This document shows positions 16,551-25,747 of a DNA stretch of 64,000 nt, piece after piece. The stretch comes from Bosea sp. BIWAKO-01 (GTDB taxonomy: Bacteria > Pseudomonadota > Alphaproteobacteria > Rhizobiales > Beijerinckiaceae): NCBI RefSeq assembly GCF_001748145.1, contig NZ_BCQA01000001.1:5358501-5422500 (forward strand), written 5' to 3'. The position numbers and the translations under genes are program-made. Position 1 is the first letter of the stretch; each line of letters opens with the position of its first letter. The notes beneath the pieces were generated by a model that saw nothing but the letters and a program-made list of their open reading frames with translations, did no database searches and had not been told where the DNA came from.

Positions 16551-17938
16551 GCTGCCTGCTCCTGCATGGCTGCCAGCAAAGCCTGCCCACCCCGCCCGCT
16601 GCTCAACCGCCCGGATTCATCCGTGATGTCCATGCGTCGCAGCCAGGCCTCGAACTCGGGCGCGCGCCGCAGCCCGAGCACGTCGCGGACATAGAGCTGG
16701 TCGTGGAAGGAGGTGGACTGGTAATTCAGCATGACGTCGTCGGCACCGGGCACACCCATGACGAAATTGACCCCGGCCGTGCCGAGCAGGGTCAAGAGCG
16801 TGTCCATGTCGTCCTGATCGGCCTCGGCATGGTTGGTGTAGCAGACGTCGCATCCGAGCGGCACGCCCATCAGCTTGCCGCAGAAATGATCCTCCAGCCC
16901 GGCACGGATGATCTGCTTCCCGTCATAGAGATATTCCGGGCCGATGAAGCCGACGACGGTGTTCACCAGCAGTGGCTCGAAGGGCCGGCAGACGGCATAG
17001 GCCCGCGCCTCCAACGTCTGCTGGTCGACGCCGTGATGGGCGTCGGCGGAGAGTGCCGACCCCTGCCCGGTCTCGAAATACATCACGTTGTCGCCGATTG
17101 TGCCGCGCCTCAGCGAACGCCCGGCCTCCAGACCTTCCTGGAGCACGGACAGCGAAATGCCGAAGGATTCATTGGCCTTCTGCGTGCCGGCGACGGATTG
17201 GAAGACGAGATCGACCGGCGCGCCCTGCCCGATCAGCGCGATCGCGCTGGTGACATGCGTCAGCACGCAGCTTTGCGTGGGAATGTCGAAGCGGTGGATC
17301 AACTCGTCGAGCAGGCGGACGAGATCACCGAGCACCGGCAGGGAATCGGACGCCGGGTTGATGCCGATCACGGCATCGCCGCAGCCATAGAGCAGCCCGT
17401 CGATCGTGGAGGCGAGGATGCCGGCGGCATCGTCGGTCGGATGGTTCGGCTGGAGGCGCACCGCCATTGTGCCGGGCAGGCCGATCGTGTCACGGAAGCT
17501 CGTGACGACCCGGCATTTGCGGGCAACGAGGATGAGGTCCTGGTTGCGCATCAGCTTGGAGACGGCCGCCGCCATTTCCGGTGTCACACCCGGCGCGATG
17601 GCGGCCAGGACCTCCGGCGTCGCCCTTTCCGAGCAGAGCCAGTCACGGAACTCGCCGACTGTCTGCGACGCGATCGGAGCGAAGGCGGCCGCATCATGCG
17701 TATCGAGGATCAGGCGGGTGACCTCGTCCTCCTCGTAGGGCACCAGCGCCTCGTTGAGGAAGGTCCGCAAGGGCAGGTCGGCGAGCGCGATCTTCGCCGC
17801 CATATTCTCTTCCATGCTGGCGGCGGCGATGCCGGCCAGCATGTCGCCGGAACGCAGCGGCGTCGCCTTCGCCATCAATTGCTTCAGATCGGCAAAGACA
17901 TGGACATGCCCTCCGACCGTGACGCGGTATGTCATCAA
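16547..17938 (-). CDS. eutB: Ethanolamine ammonia-lyase large subunit
   Basis: EutB, 463 aa, the TIM-barrel catalytic subunit. Seen: LKQLMAKATPLRSGDMLAGIAA, VTRLILDTHD, GTMAVRLQPNHPTDD, DGLLYGCGDAVIGINPASDS, THVTSAIALIGQGAPVDLVFQS split over residues ~235-256, FETGQGSALSADAHHGVDQ and MGVPGADDVMLNYQSTSFHD. These are the substrate- and cobalamin-pocket segments of the family. It is translationally coupled to eutC. Upstream is an Ldh-family reductase (78-bp gap), so the pair may be distal genes of the hyuAB-Ldh transcript or have their own promoter. No cobalamin riboswitch is visible in the short gap. Confidence 0.96.
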   Translation of the reverse strand: MMTYRVTVGGHVHVFADLKQLMAKATPLRSGDMLAGIAAASMEENMAAKIALADLPLRTFLNEALVPYEEDEVTRLILDTHDAAAFAPIASQTVGEFRDWLCSERATPEVLAAIAPGVTPEMAAAVSKLMRNQDLILVARKCRVVTSFRDTIGLPGTMAVRLQPNHPTDDAAGILASTIDGLLYGCGDAVIGINPASDSLPVLGDLVRLLDELIHRFDIPTQSCVLTHVTSAIALIGQGAPVDLVFQSVAGTQKANESFGISLSVLQEGLEAGRSLRRGTIGDNVMYFETGQGSALSADAHHGVDQQTLEARAYAVCRPFEPLLVNTVVGFIGPEYLYDGKQIIRAGLEDHFCGKLMGVPLGCDVCYTNHAEADQDDMDTLLTLLGTAGVNFVMGVPGADDVMLNYQSTSFHDQLYVRDVLGLRRAPEFEAWLRRMDITDESGRLSSGRGGQALLAAMQEQAA

Positions 17939-18016
17939 CCTGTCCCCCGGATCATGCCCGAACGAGTGTGGGAGCGGCCGCGTCGGAGCGCAAGCCGCGC
18001 CGCTCCCATGCAGGGC

Positions 18017-19048
18017 CTATGCCGGTCTGGCGTAGGCCTCGATCGTGTCGAAGAGCTTGCGCGAGATGGTGATGCCCCCGGTCGCCGTTCGGGCACGGGC
18101 GGCGGCCCGCCGCTCGCCCGGCAGGCGGGCGCCGGGCTGACCGGCCACCGCATCGAACAGGCGCTCGAGGCGGGACGAAGCGCCCTCGCCCGCCAGTTCG
18201 CCAGGGTCGATCGCGATGAAGAACTGGCCGGTGCGTGGGGAGCCGCCGAGATTATCGGCGAAGGAGGACGCATCAATCGAGAGACAGGCACCGGTCAGCC
18301 AGGCTGCGAAGACCTCGACGATCAGGGCGAGGCCCGCGCCCTTGTAGCCGCCGGACGGGACCATCGAACCGCCGGCGAGCGCTGCCTTGGGATCGGTCGT
18401 CGGGTTGCCGTCGCTGTCGAGGGCCCAGCCGAGGGGGATTGCCTCGCCGCGTTGCTGGTGGACCACGATCTCGCTCTTGGCGACGACGCTGGAGGATTGG
18501 TCGAGCACCAGCGGCTCGCGCCCCGCACGCGGCACCGCAAAGGCGATTGGATTGGTGCCGAACACCGGCCTCGCGCCGCCCGCTGGCGCGATCGAGGCCG
18601 GCGCATTGACGAAGGCCAGCGCCAGCAGCCCGTTCTGGGCGATACGCTCGACATGGTAGCCGACCACGCCGCAATTGTAGGAGTTGGTGACGGCGAGCGC
18701 GGCGATGCCCTGTGCCTTTGCCGCCTCGCACAAGGCCGGCAGGCCGAAATCGATCGCCGGATGGGCAAAGCCCGCCTTGGCATCGACGCGGACCAGGCCC
18801 GGCTTCGGACTATCGAGCACCGGGCGCGCCTTGCCGTCGATCTTGCTGACGCGGGCGTGCTCGCAATAGGTCGGCAGGCGCGCGAGGCCGTGGCTGTGCA
18901 CGCCCTCTGCCTCCGCCGCGACGACGGAAGCCGTGATCGGCGCTTCGTTGCGCGGATCGACCCCGCAGGCGAGCAGCACGCGCCGTGTCAGCGCCTCGAC
19001 CTGAGCAAGCGTCAGGTGAACGCCGTCGGCGGAACTCTGCGTGTTCAT
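18017..19048 (-). CDS. Ldh-family NAD(P)-dependent oxidoreductase (malate/lactate/imino-acid reductase type)
   Basis: Member of the LDH2/MDH2 family (YlbC/ComC/DpkA fold), 343 aa. Characteristic segments: EGVHSHGLARLPTYCEHA, DAKAGFAHPAIDFGL, GTNPIAFAVPR, LDQSSSVVAKSEI, GWALDSDGNPTTDPKAAL and GGYKGAGLALIVEV. Family activities range over malate, sulfolactate, ureidoglycolate and cyclic imino-acid (Delta1-piperideine/pyrroline-2-carboxylate) reduction. The usual S-H/N-H-F/Y-G segment reads NSYNCGVVGYH here, so the His normally found there appears replaced by Asn. Start overlaps the hyuB end by 4 bp. Coupling to a hydantoinase/lactamase pair favours an imino-acid or ureido-acid substrate (inference). 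Confidence 0.88.
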   Translation of the reverse strand: MNTQSSADGVHLTLAQVEALTRRVLLACGVDPRNEAPITASVVAAEAEGVHSHGLARLPTYCEHARVSKIDGKARPVLDSPKPGLVRVDAKAGFAHPAIDFGLPALCEAAKAQGIAALAVTNSYNCGVVGYHVERIAQNGLLALAFVNAPASIAPAGGARPVFGTNPIAFAVPRAGREPLVLDQSSSVVAKSEIVVHQQRGEAIPLGWALDSDGNPTTDPKAALAGGSMVPSGGYKGAGLALIVEVFAAWLTGACLSIDASSFADNLGGSPRTGQFFIAIDPGELAGEGASSRLERLFDAVAGQPGARLPGERRAAARARTATGGITISRKLFDTIEAYARPA

Positions 19049-20760
19049 GCCGCCTCCTCCTTGTCCTGTTCAGCGCAGTAGACCCGGGATGCGGCGTGCG
19101 GCGTCACCAGCCCGTCGGCGAGGTCCTTGGCGAGGCGCTTCGGATCGCGCCGCGCCGGATCGCCGAAGCCACCGCCGCCGGAGGTCTCGATGGTGACGGT
19201 GTCGCCGGCCTTCAGCGGGACGCCCGAGACCTTCGATTGCAGCGGGATTTTCGAGCCGTCCGCGCGCGTCACGGTGGTGCGGCTGAGCGAACCGGGCTCG
19301 CCGCCGCCGATGCCATAGGGCGCATGCCGGAAGCGCTCGAAATTGGTCGAGAGCGAGCCCTCGGCTGCATCCAGCCGCCATTCCCGCACGAGGCCCAAGC
19401 CACCGCGGAACTCGCCGGCGCCTCCGGAATCGGGAATGAGCCCATATCGGGTGAAGGTCACCGGGTATTTGGCCTCGACCATCTCGATCGGGGCATTGGT
19501 GTTGTTGTGCAGGCCGCAGGAGAGCGCGCTCGCGCCGTCGCCCCTGGCATGTCCGCCCCAGCCGCCGACCTCGATGTCGAAATAGACCTGGCGCTTGCCA
19601 TTCGGGTTGGTCGTCTGCAGGGCGTAGACATAGGAGATCGCGTAATAGGCAGCCGGGATGCGCTCCGGCATGATCTGCGCCAGCGCCCCGAAGACGGCGG
19701 TGGCGATGCGATGGTTGACGACCATGCGGCCGGCCACCGGCGCCGGGAAGACCGCATTGACCACGCTGCCTTCCGGCAGATTCACGGTGACGGCGCGATA
19801 GCAGCCGGAATTGGCCGGGATCTCGCCGCCAAGTGCTGCCAGCAGTGCGTAGTAGACGGCGGAGCAGGTCATGGCGGGGGTGTTGTTGACCGGCCCTTTC
19901 ACCTGCGGGCTCGACCCCTCGAAATCGAGCGTGATGGTCTCGCCGCGCTTGATGATCTTCACCACAAGCCGGATCGGCTCTTCCGACTGGCCATCGTCAT
20001 CGACCAGTTCGACGAAGGAGGATTCGCTGTCGGGAAGCGCCTTCAGCGCGGCGCGCACCATGCGCTCGGAGCCGTCGAGGATGGCCGACATCGCGGCCGC
20101 GAGCGAGGCGGAGCCGTATTTGCGCGCCATGCGCGCCACGGCCCGCTCGCCGATGCCGAGCGCGGCGATCTGCGCATTCAGGTCGCCGCGCGTTTCGTCG
20201 GGTTGGCGCACGTTGTGCAGCAGCATCTCGAAGACGCCGGTGTTGAGCACGCCTCTGTCGACGAGGCGCAGCGGCGGGATGCGGATGCCTTCCTGGAAGA
20301 CTTCCGTCGCGTTGGCATAGTAACTGCCGGCCGCACCGCCGCCGACATCGACATGGTGGCAGAGCGTGCCGACGATGCCGACCCGCTCGCCATCGACGAA
20401 GACCGGCCGGAAGGTCTGGATATCAGGCAGATGCTGGCCGCCGGAATAGGGATCATTGGTGACGATGACATCGCCGTCGTTCCACTGGTCGAGTGGTATG
20501 AAGCGGTCGAGGATGGTGCGCAGGCAGTCGGACATCGAGTTCAGGTGCACCGGGATGCGCGCGGACTGGGCGATGTTGCTGCCTTGCGCATCGAAGACGG
20601 CGGTCGAGAAATCCAGGATTTCGCGAACCACGGTCGAGCGGCTGGTGCGCCAGATCGTGATGCTCATTTCTTCGGCCGCAGCGACCAGAGCATTGCGGAT
20701 GACTTCGAGGCGGACGGGGTCGATGCCCTTGAAAGTATCGCTCATGGTGTCGGGCCTCAC
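19045..20760 (-). CDS. hyuB: Hydantoinase B/oxoprolinase-family subunit
   Basis: HyuB-type subunit, 571 aa, of an ATP-dependent cyclic-amide hydrolase (N-methylhydantoinase, 5-oxoprolinase, caprolactamase) or of acetone carboxylase relatives. Seen: LEVIRNALVAAAEEMSITIW, ILDFSTAVFDAQGSNIAQ, GDVIVTNDPYSGGQHLPD, GTLCHHVDVGG, MTCSAVYYALLAAL, PIEMVEAKYPVTFTRYGLIP and SGGGGFGDPARRDPKRLAKD near the C-terminus. Overlaps hyuA by 4 bp at its start and the Ldh-family gene by 4 bp at its end, so these three genes form one tightly coupled unit. A Pot-like importer lies upstream on the same strand. Confidence 0.93.
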   Translation of the reverse strand: MRPDTMSDTFKGIDPVRLEVIRNALVAAAEEMSITIWRTSRSTVVREILDFSTAVFDAQGSNIAQSARIPVHLNSMSDCLRTILDRFIPLDQWNDGDVIVTNDPYSGGQHLPDIQTFRPVFVDGERVGIVGTLCHHVDVGGGAAGSYYANATEVFQEGIRIPPLRLVDRGVLNTGVFEMLLHNVRQPDETRGDLNAQIAALGIGERAVARMARKYGSASLAAAMSAILDGSERMVRAALKALPDSESSFVELVDDDGQSEEPIRLVVKIIKRGETITLDFEGSSPQVKGPVNNTPAMTCSAVYYALLAALGGEIPANSGCYRAVTVNLPEGSVVNAVFPAPVAGRMVVNHRIATAVFGALAQIMPERIPAAYYAISYVYALQTTNPNGKRQVYFDIEVGGWGGHARGDGASALSCGLHNNTNAPIEMVEAKYPVTFTRYGLIPDSGGAGEFRGGLGLVREWRLDAAEGSLSTNFERFRHAPYGIGGGEPGSLSRTTVTRADGSKIPLQSKVSGVPLKAGDTVTIETSGGGGFGDPARRDPKRLAKDLADGLVTPHAASRVYCAEQDKEEAA

Positions 20761-22805
20761 TGCGCGGTGATGCGGTCGGCGATCAGGGCGCCGGCGGAAT
20801 GGGTGACGATGCTCCAGCCGGCCGGCAGGTAGATCGAGGTGTAGGGCTCTTCGACGACGGCCGGGCCGCTGACGGGATCGGTGGTGCCGATCGCATCGCG
20901 CTCCCAGACCGGGGTGTCGACCGCCGCTCCCCGGCCATGGACCGGGCGCGATTGTACGGCCGGTTTCGCGGAGCCGGCGGCCTGGCGCGCCGGCACGGGC
21001 TTGGCCAGCGCGCCGACGGCTTTCAGCCGTAGCGCGACGATCTCGACCGGCACTTCCGGCTCGTCATAGGAGAAGCGCTGCTTGTGCAGGGCGTGGAAGG
21101 CAGCGCTCGCCCTGGCGACGCCTGCTGCCGAGAAATCGGCCTCGTCCAGTGGTACGCGCAGGTCGAAGGCCTGCCCGGCATAACGCAGGTCGACGGCCCA
21201 TTCGAAACGGCGCGCGGCGGGCGCGACACCGTCCTCGGCGAGCAGGGCTTCCGCCTCCGTGACCAGGCGGGAGGCGGTCGCTCCCAAGCCAGGCGCGAGA
21301 TCGTCGAACAGGCCGATCTGCGTGGCGCTGAGGTCATGGGCGATATCGGACCAGAGGATGCCCCAGGCCGAGAGCGTCGAGGCATGGGCCGGAAAGATGA
21401 CGCGGCGGATGCCGAGTTCCTCTGCCACCTCGCAGGCGTGGACACCACCGGCACCGCCGAAGGACAGCATGGCGAAATCCTCGGGGTCGAGCCCCTTCTC
21501 GAAGAGCGAGAGCCGGATCGCCATGGCCAGCGCGGAATTCGCGACGTCGATGACGCCGGCCGCGGTCCTGTCGACGGAGAGCCCGAGCGGCGCTGCGACG
21601 GTCTCGGCAGCGCGACGGGCGGCCTCGCGGTCGAGCGGCATCGCCCCGCCCATGAAGCTCTTGCCGTCGAGCCGGCCGAGCAGAAGATTGGCGTCGGTCA
21701 CGGTCAGCGCAGTGCCGCCCTTGCCGTAGCAGGCCGGGCCGGGGTCGGCGCCGGCGCTGTGAGGGCCGATGCGCAGGCGATTGCCGTCATCGACCCAGGC
21801 GATCGAGCCGCCACCCGCGCCGATGGTGCGCATCTCGATCATCGGAAGCCGTACGGGCAGGCCATCGACCTCCCCTTCATTGACCATCGAGACCACGCCG
21901 TCATGGACCACGGAGACGTCGAAGGAGGTCCCACCCATGTCGACCGCGACGAGATTGGGCTCGCCGAGTTCTGCCGACAGGCGCCTGGCCGCTGCGGCAC
22001 CACCGCTGGGGCCGGAGAGCAGCAGGCGGGCGGGCTCACGCCCGGCCTTGGCGAGGCCGGAGACGCCGCCATTGGACTGGACGAGATAGACCTGCGTCTG
22101 CGGCACCTCCTCGGCGAGGCGCCCGGCGAGACGGTCGGTATAGCTCTGGACGATCGGCACCAGCAGCGCGTTCAGCGCCGTGGTCGACATGCGCTCATAT
22201 TCACGGATCTCGGGCGAGATATCGCTGGCGAGCGAGATGGCGACGCCCGGCAGCATGTGGGACAGGATCTCGCCAACACGCCGCTCATGGGTAGGGTTGG
22301 CATAGGCGTGCAGCAGGCAGACCGCGACCGACCTGACGCCGGCCTCGGCGAGTTCGGACGCGATCCGGCGAACCCCCTCCTCCTGGAGCGGCGCGATCAC
22401 CCGCCCATCCGCACCGACACGCTCCTCGACACCGAAGCAGAAGCGGCGGGCAACCAGCGGCTCCGGCTGCTCCAAGGTGATCGCGTAGACGTCCTTGCGG
22501 CCGTGCCGGCCGATCTGCATCACGTCTTCGAAACCAGCCGTGGTGACCACTGCCCCGAGCGGCAGCTTGCGTTCCAGCACGGCGTTCGTCGCGATCGTGG
22601 TACCGTGCAGCAGGTATTGCACTGCCGCCAGCGGGAAACCGAAGCGATCCGACGCTTGGCGGATGCCGGTGAGGAGGCCGACGGACGGATCCTTCGGCGT
22701 ACTCGGCGTCTTGATCTGGTGGATCGCGCCGGTACCGGCGTCGAGGATCTCGATATCGGTGAAGGTGCCGCCGATGTCGACGGCGATGCGGATATCCTGT
22801 TCCAT
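20757..22805 (-). CDS. hyuA: Hydantoinase A/oxoprolinase-family ATP-binding subunit
   Basis: HyuA-type subunit, 682 aa, with the ASKHA phosphate-binding start VDIGGTFTDIEILD, a second conserved VDMGGTSFDVSVV, GAGGGSIAWVD, SAGADPGPACYGKGG and FGGAGGVHACEVAEELGI. With HyuB it should couple ATP hydrolysis to opening of a cyclic amide such as a hydantoin, 5-oxoproline or a lactam. The ring preference cannot be read from sequence. A 144-bp gap separates it from the Pot-like permease genes. Full length, no disruptions. Confidence 0.93.
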   Translation of the reverse strand: MEQDIRIAVDIGGTFTDIEILDAGTGAIHQIKTPSTPKDPSVGLLTGIRQASDRFGFPLAAVQYLLHGTTIATNAVLERKLPLGAVVTTAGFEDVMQIGRHGRKDVYAITLEQPEPLVARRFCFGVEERVGADGRVIAPLQEEGVRRIASELAEAGVRSVAVCLLHAYANPTHERRVGEILSHMLPGVAISLASDISPEIREYERMSTTALNALLVPIVQSYTDRLAGRLAEEVPQTQVYLVQSNGGVSGLAKAGREPARLLLSGPSGGAAAARRLSAELGEPNLVAVDMGGTSFDVSVVHDGVVSMVNEGEVDGLPVRLPMIEMRTIGAGGGSIAWVDDGNRLRIGPHSAGADPGPACYGKGGTALTVTDANLLLGRLDGKSFMGGAMPLDREAARRAAETVAAPLGLSVDRTAAGVIDVANSALAMAIRLSLFEKGLDPEDFAMLSFGGAGGVHACEVAEELGIRRVIFPAHASTLSAWGILWSDIAHDLSATQIGLFDDLAPGLGATASRLVTEAEALLAEDGVAPAARRFEWAVDLRYAGQAFDLRVPLDEADFSAAGVARASAAFHALHKQRFSYDEPEVPVEIVALRLKAVGALAKPVPARQAAGSAKPAVQSRPVHGRGAAVDTPVWERDAIGTTDPVSGPAVVEEPYTSIYLPAGWSIVTHSAGALIADRITAQ

Positions 22806-22949
22806 CAGGCAAAGCTCCAGGGTTCCCGCTCGCGCCGCGAGCAGGCCAGGTTCGAAGAGTGGGCGTTGCGGCGTGGCGGCGGGCTTTGCCCGTCCGCCTT
22901 CAGTATCCGGCCGGGCTGGCGGCCTACTTCATGACAGTTCGAGACATGG

Positions 22950-23744
22950 TCATTTGACGAAGGTCTTGGCGAGGCCGGAGGTCCGGTCGACAACGAGAAC
23001 GACGACGAGCGTGAGCACGACGAGCAGTACGGACAAGGCCGCGACCAGCGGATCGGCCTGCTGTTCGACGCGGTGATACATCGCAACCGGCAGCGTCGAG
23101 ATGCGGGGGCCGGTCATGAAGAGCGAGAGCACGACCTCGTCGAAGGAGACGAGGAAGCAGAGCGCCGTGGTGCCGACAATGCCCGAGCGCATCATCGGCA
23201 GGGTGACGCGGCGAAACACCGTCAGTGGCGAGGCGCCGAGCGTGGCAGCCGCTTCCTCGACCGGGATCGGCAGGGTGGCGAGAGCGGTCGAGAGCACACG
23301 GATGGCATAGGGCAAGGTCACGACGAGATGCGCTGCGACGAGGCCCTGGAAGGTCGCGAGCAGGCCATATCCGGAAAACACGATCAGGATCGCGAGGCCG
23401 AGTACGATCGTCGGCAGCAGCAGCGGCGCGGTGAACAGGCTCGACAGGAATTCCGCTCCGCGTGGCTTGAGCCTGACCAGCGCATAGGCCGCCGGGAGGC
23501 CGATCAGAAGGCTGAGCACGGTCACCACGAAGGCAAGTGCCAGGCTCGTCCAGAAGGCGGAGACCATCTTCCCGTCCGCGAAGATCGCCGGGTACCATTT
23601 GGTGCTCCAGCTCGAAGGCGGGAACATCATGTAGCTGTCGCCGGAGAACGAGATCGGCACGACGACGATCAGCGGCGCCAGCAGGAAGATGAACATCGCA
23701 CCGGCGAGGATCTTCAGGGCGGGAGAAATCGGGCGTTCGTCCAT
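22950..23744 (-). CDS. ABC transporter permease, spermidine/putrescine-type (PotC-like)
   Basis: Inner-membrane permease of 264 aa from the ATG at 23744 (MDERPIS), preferred over an upstream in-frame start that overlaps the preceding permease gene. Multiple hydrophobic segments are visible (ILAGAMFIFLLAPLIVVVPI, LALAFVVTVLSLLIGLPAAY and others). The cytoplasmic EAA-type loop reads EEAAATLGASPLTVFRRVTL and contacts the ATPase. A short periplasmic region with PPSSWSTKWYPAIF between TM1 and TM2 is typical of PotC/YdcV relatives. Second of two permeases, 13 bp downstream of the first. Confidence 0.92.
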   Translation of the reverse strand: MDERPISPALKILAGAMFIFLLAPLIVVVPISFSGDSYMMFPPSSWSTKWYPAIFADGKMVSAFWTSLALAFVVTVLSLLIGLPAAYALVRLKPRGAEFLSSLFTAPLLLPTIVLGLAILIVFSGYGLLATFQGLVAAHLVVTLPYAIRVLSTALATLPIPVEEAAATLGASPLTVFRRVTLPMMRSGIVGTTALCFLVSFDEVVLSLFMTGPRISTLPVAMYHRVEQQADPLVAALSVLLVVLTLVVVLVVDRTSGLAKTFVK

Positions 23745-23757
23745 GATGTCCTCCCCC

Positions 23758-24648
23758 TCACATGATGGCGCGCAGGGCGCGGGTATAGAGCACCAGCGCA
23801 CCGCCGAAGATGACGAGCACCAGGATCGAGAGCGTCGCGGCGAGCGGCCAGTTCAGCGTCACGATGGCCTGGTCGTAGATTTCGGTCGCAAGCAGGAAGA
23901 CGCGGCCGCCACCAAGCAGCTTCGGTGTGATGAAGGACGAGACGGCCAGCACGAAGCAGAGCAGCGAGCCGAGCGCGATGCCGGGCAGTGTCAGCGGCAC
24001 GACGATATGGCGAAACACCTTCCAGGGTGGCGCACCGAGCGTTGAGGCGGCCTCCTCGACACGCGGATCGAGCCGGCCGAAGCCGGCCAGCAGCGCCAGG
24101 ATCATGTAGGGCATCAGGATCTCGGTCAGCCCGATCACCACGCCGGTCTTGTTGAACATCAATTTGAGCGGCGCGATGCCGATGGCACCGAGCGCATTGT
24201 TGACGAGCCCGTTCTCCGAGAGGATCGCGACCCAGCCATAGGTCCGCACCACCGCCGAGGTCAGCAGCGGCGAGATCACCAGCACGAGCAGGATCGTGCG
24301 CCATGTGCCGCTGGAGCGATGGAGATAGAGCGCGATCGGATAGGAGCAGACCAGCGTCATCAGCGTGATGCCGAGGCTGACCAGGATGCTGTTGAGAATG
24401 AGCTCGGCGTAGAAGCTGTCACGCAGCACCGAAAACCAGGTTGCGAGCGTATAGACCTCGACCATCGCGCCCGTCGCCTGCGACTCGTAGAAGGACATGC
24501 GCAGGAGGTTGAAGACGGGCGCGAGGAAGCCGAATGCGTTCACGAGCGCGATCGGCAGGAGCAGAAGAACGACCAGCGGCAGGCCGCTGCTCCGTTCCGC
24601 GGCCGGCATCGGGGCCGCCATCGCTGCGGCGGGCGCGACGGCGCTCAT
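23758..24648 (-). CDS. ABC transporter permease, spermidine/putrescine-type (PotB-like)
   Basis: Inner-membrane permease of 296 aa with about six membrane segments (VVLLLLPIALVNAFGFLAPV is the first) and the EAA loop EEAASTLGAPPWKVFRHIVV. N-terminal residues 1-20 are Ala/Pro-rich and cytoplasmic. Pairs with 22950-23744 to form the channel. Overlaps the upstream ATPase gene by 4 bp. The Pot-like family imports polyamines but many relatives carry other amines, amino acids, opines or phosphonates, so the substrate should not be assumed. Confidence 0.92.
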   Translation of the reverse strand: MSAVAPAAAMAAPMPAAERSSGLPLVVLLLLPIALVNAFGFLAPVFNLLRMSFYESQATGAMVEVYTLATWFSVLRDSFYAELILNSILVSLGITLMTLVCSYPIALYLHRSSGTWRTILLVLVISPLLTSAVVRTYGWVAILSENGLVNNALGAIGIAPLKLMFNKTGVVIGLTEILMPYMILALLAGFGRLDPRVEEAASTLGAPPWKVFRHIVVPLTLPGIALGSLLCFVLAVSSFITPKLLGGGRVFLLATEIYDQAIVTLNWPLAATLSILVLVIFGGALVLYTRALRAIM

Positions 24649-25736
24649 GCTGCCGCTCCGTAGACGAAGATGTCCTGCGGCCGCCAGGACAGGGTCACCG
24701 GGCGGCCCGGCTCGATCACGCTCTCGCCGCCGCGGGTCGCGAGCTCGACAGAGACGATCTGGCCGCCGACATCGACGTCATATTGCAGGATGTCGCCGGC
24801 AAAGATCGCGCGGGCGACGGTGCCCGAGACGTGCTGGCGCGCGGGATCCGCGGCTGCAGGAGAGGCCGGCGAAAGCCCGAGGCGATGCGGACGGATCATC
24901 ACCTGCACCGGTCCTTCGAGGCCGGCGGGAGCGGCGATGCGCTGGCCGGCGAACTCGGCCGCGCCATTGCGGGCGACCGCCGTCAGGCGATTGCTGCGGC
25001 CGACGAAGCTCGCGACGAAGGCCGTCTTCGGCGTCTCATAGAGTTCGACCGGGGTGCCGAGTTGTTCGAGCCGGCCCTGGTTCATCACCACGACCTTGTC
25101 GCACATGGTCAGTGCCTCGACCTGGTCATGCGTCACGAAGATCGCGGTGATGCCGAGGCGTTTCTGGATGTCGCGGATCTCGTTGCGCATCTCGTCGCGG
25201 AGCTTGGCATCGAGATTGGAGAGCGGCTCGTCGAGGAGGAGGATCGAGGGACGGATGACGAGTGCACGCGCCAGCGCCACGCGCTGTTGCTGGCCGCCGG
25301 AGAGTTGGGCCGGCCTGTGCTCCTCCTTGCCGGTGAGATGGACGAGTGCGATCGCCTCCTTCACCCGCTTGGCGATCTCGCCCTTGTCGACCTTGCGCAT
25401 CTCGAGGCCGAAGGCGACGTTTCGCGCCACGCTCATATGCGGGAACAGCGCGTAGCTCTGGAAAACCAGGCCCATGTCGCGGCGATGCGTCGCGACCTCG
25501 GTCAGGTCGCTGCCGCCGACGACGATCCGCCCGGAGGTCGCGGGCACGAGGCCCGCGATCATTCTCAGCGAAGTCGTCTTGCCGCAGCCCGAGGGGCCGA
25601 GGAAGGCGACGAGCTCGCCCTTCGGCACCTCGAGATCGAGATTGTCGACCGCGACGAAGTCGCCATAGCGCTTGGTCAGGCTCCGGATCGAAAGGAAGCC
25701 CTCTGGTGCATCGGTTCGGCTGGTCATGGTCGACAT
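24645..25736 (-). CDS. ABC transporter ATP-binding protein (PotA-like)
   Basis: Nucleotide-binding subunit, 363 aa from the ATG at 25736 (another ATG at 25727). Walker [10 protein letters not shown] at residues 47-55, Q-loop [13 protein letters not shown], signature [15 protein letters not shown], Walker [13 protein letters not shown], His-switch [10 protein letters not shown]. The C-terminal third is a TOBE domain ([33 protein letters not shown]). It powers the two permeases encoded directly downstream. An open frame continues upstream through the SBP's 3' end and is not used. Confidence 0.95.
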   Translation of the reverse strand: MSTMTSRTDAPEGFLSIRSLTKRYGDFVAVDNLDLEVPKGELVAFLGPSGCGKTTSLRMIAGLVPATSGRIVVGGSDLTEVATHRRDMGLVFQSYALFPHMSVARNVAFGLEMRKVDKGEIAKRVKEAIALVHLTGKEEHRPAQLSGGQQQRVALARALVIRPSILLLDEPLSNLDAKLRDEMRNEIRDIQKRLGITAIFVTHDQVEALTMCDKVVVMNQGRLEQLGTPVELYETPKTAFVASFVGRSNRLTAVARNGAAEFAGQRIAAPAGLEGPVQVMIRPHRLGLSPASPAAADPARQHVSGTVARAIFAGDILQYDVDVGGQIVSVELATRGGESVIEPGRPVTLSWRPQDIFVYGAAA

Positions 25737-25747
25737 CCTCCTTTGGC

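Noticed and set aside
17939..18016. A cobalamin riboswitch upstream of eutBC
   Set aside because: The gap is only 78 bp and shows no B12-box-like sequence or suitable fold.
16049..19081. A 1010-codon plus-strand open frame across eutCB and the Ldh-family gene
   Set aside because: Antisense to three well-supported genes; Arg/His/Gly-rich low-complexity translation typical of GC-rich antisense frames; no domain recognisable.
18985..22934. Long plus-strand open frames (about 615 codons each) opposite hyuB and hyuA
   Set aside because: Mirror frames of real genes caused by GC-biased third positions; hyuA and hyuB are clearly coding on the other strand.
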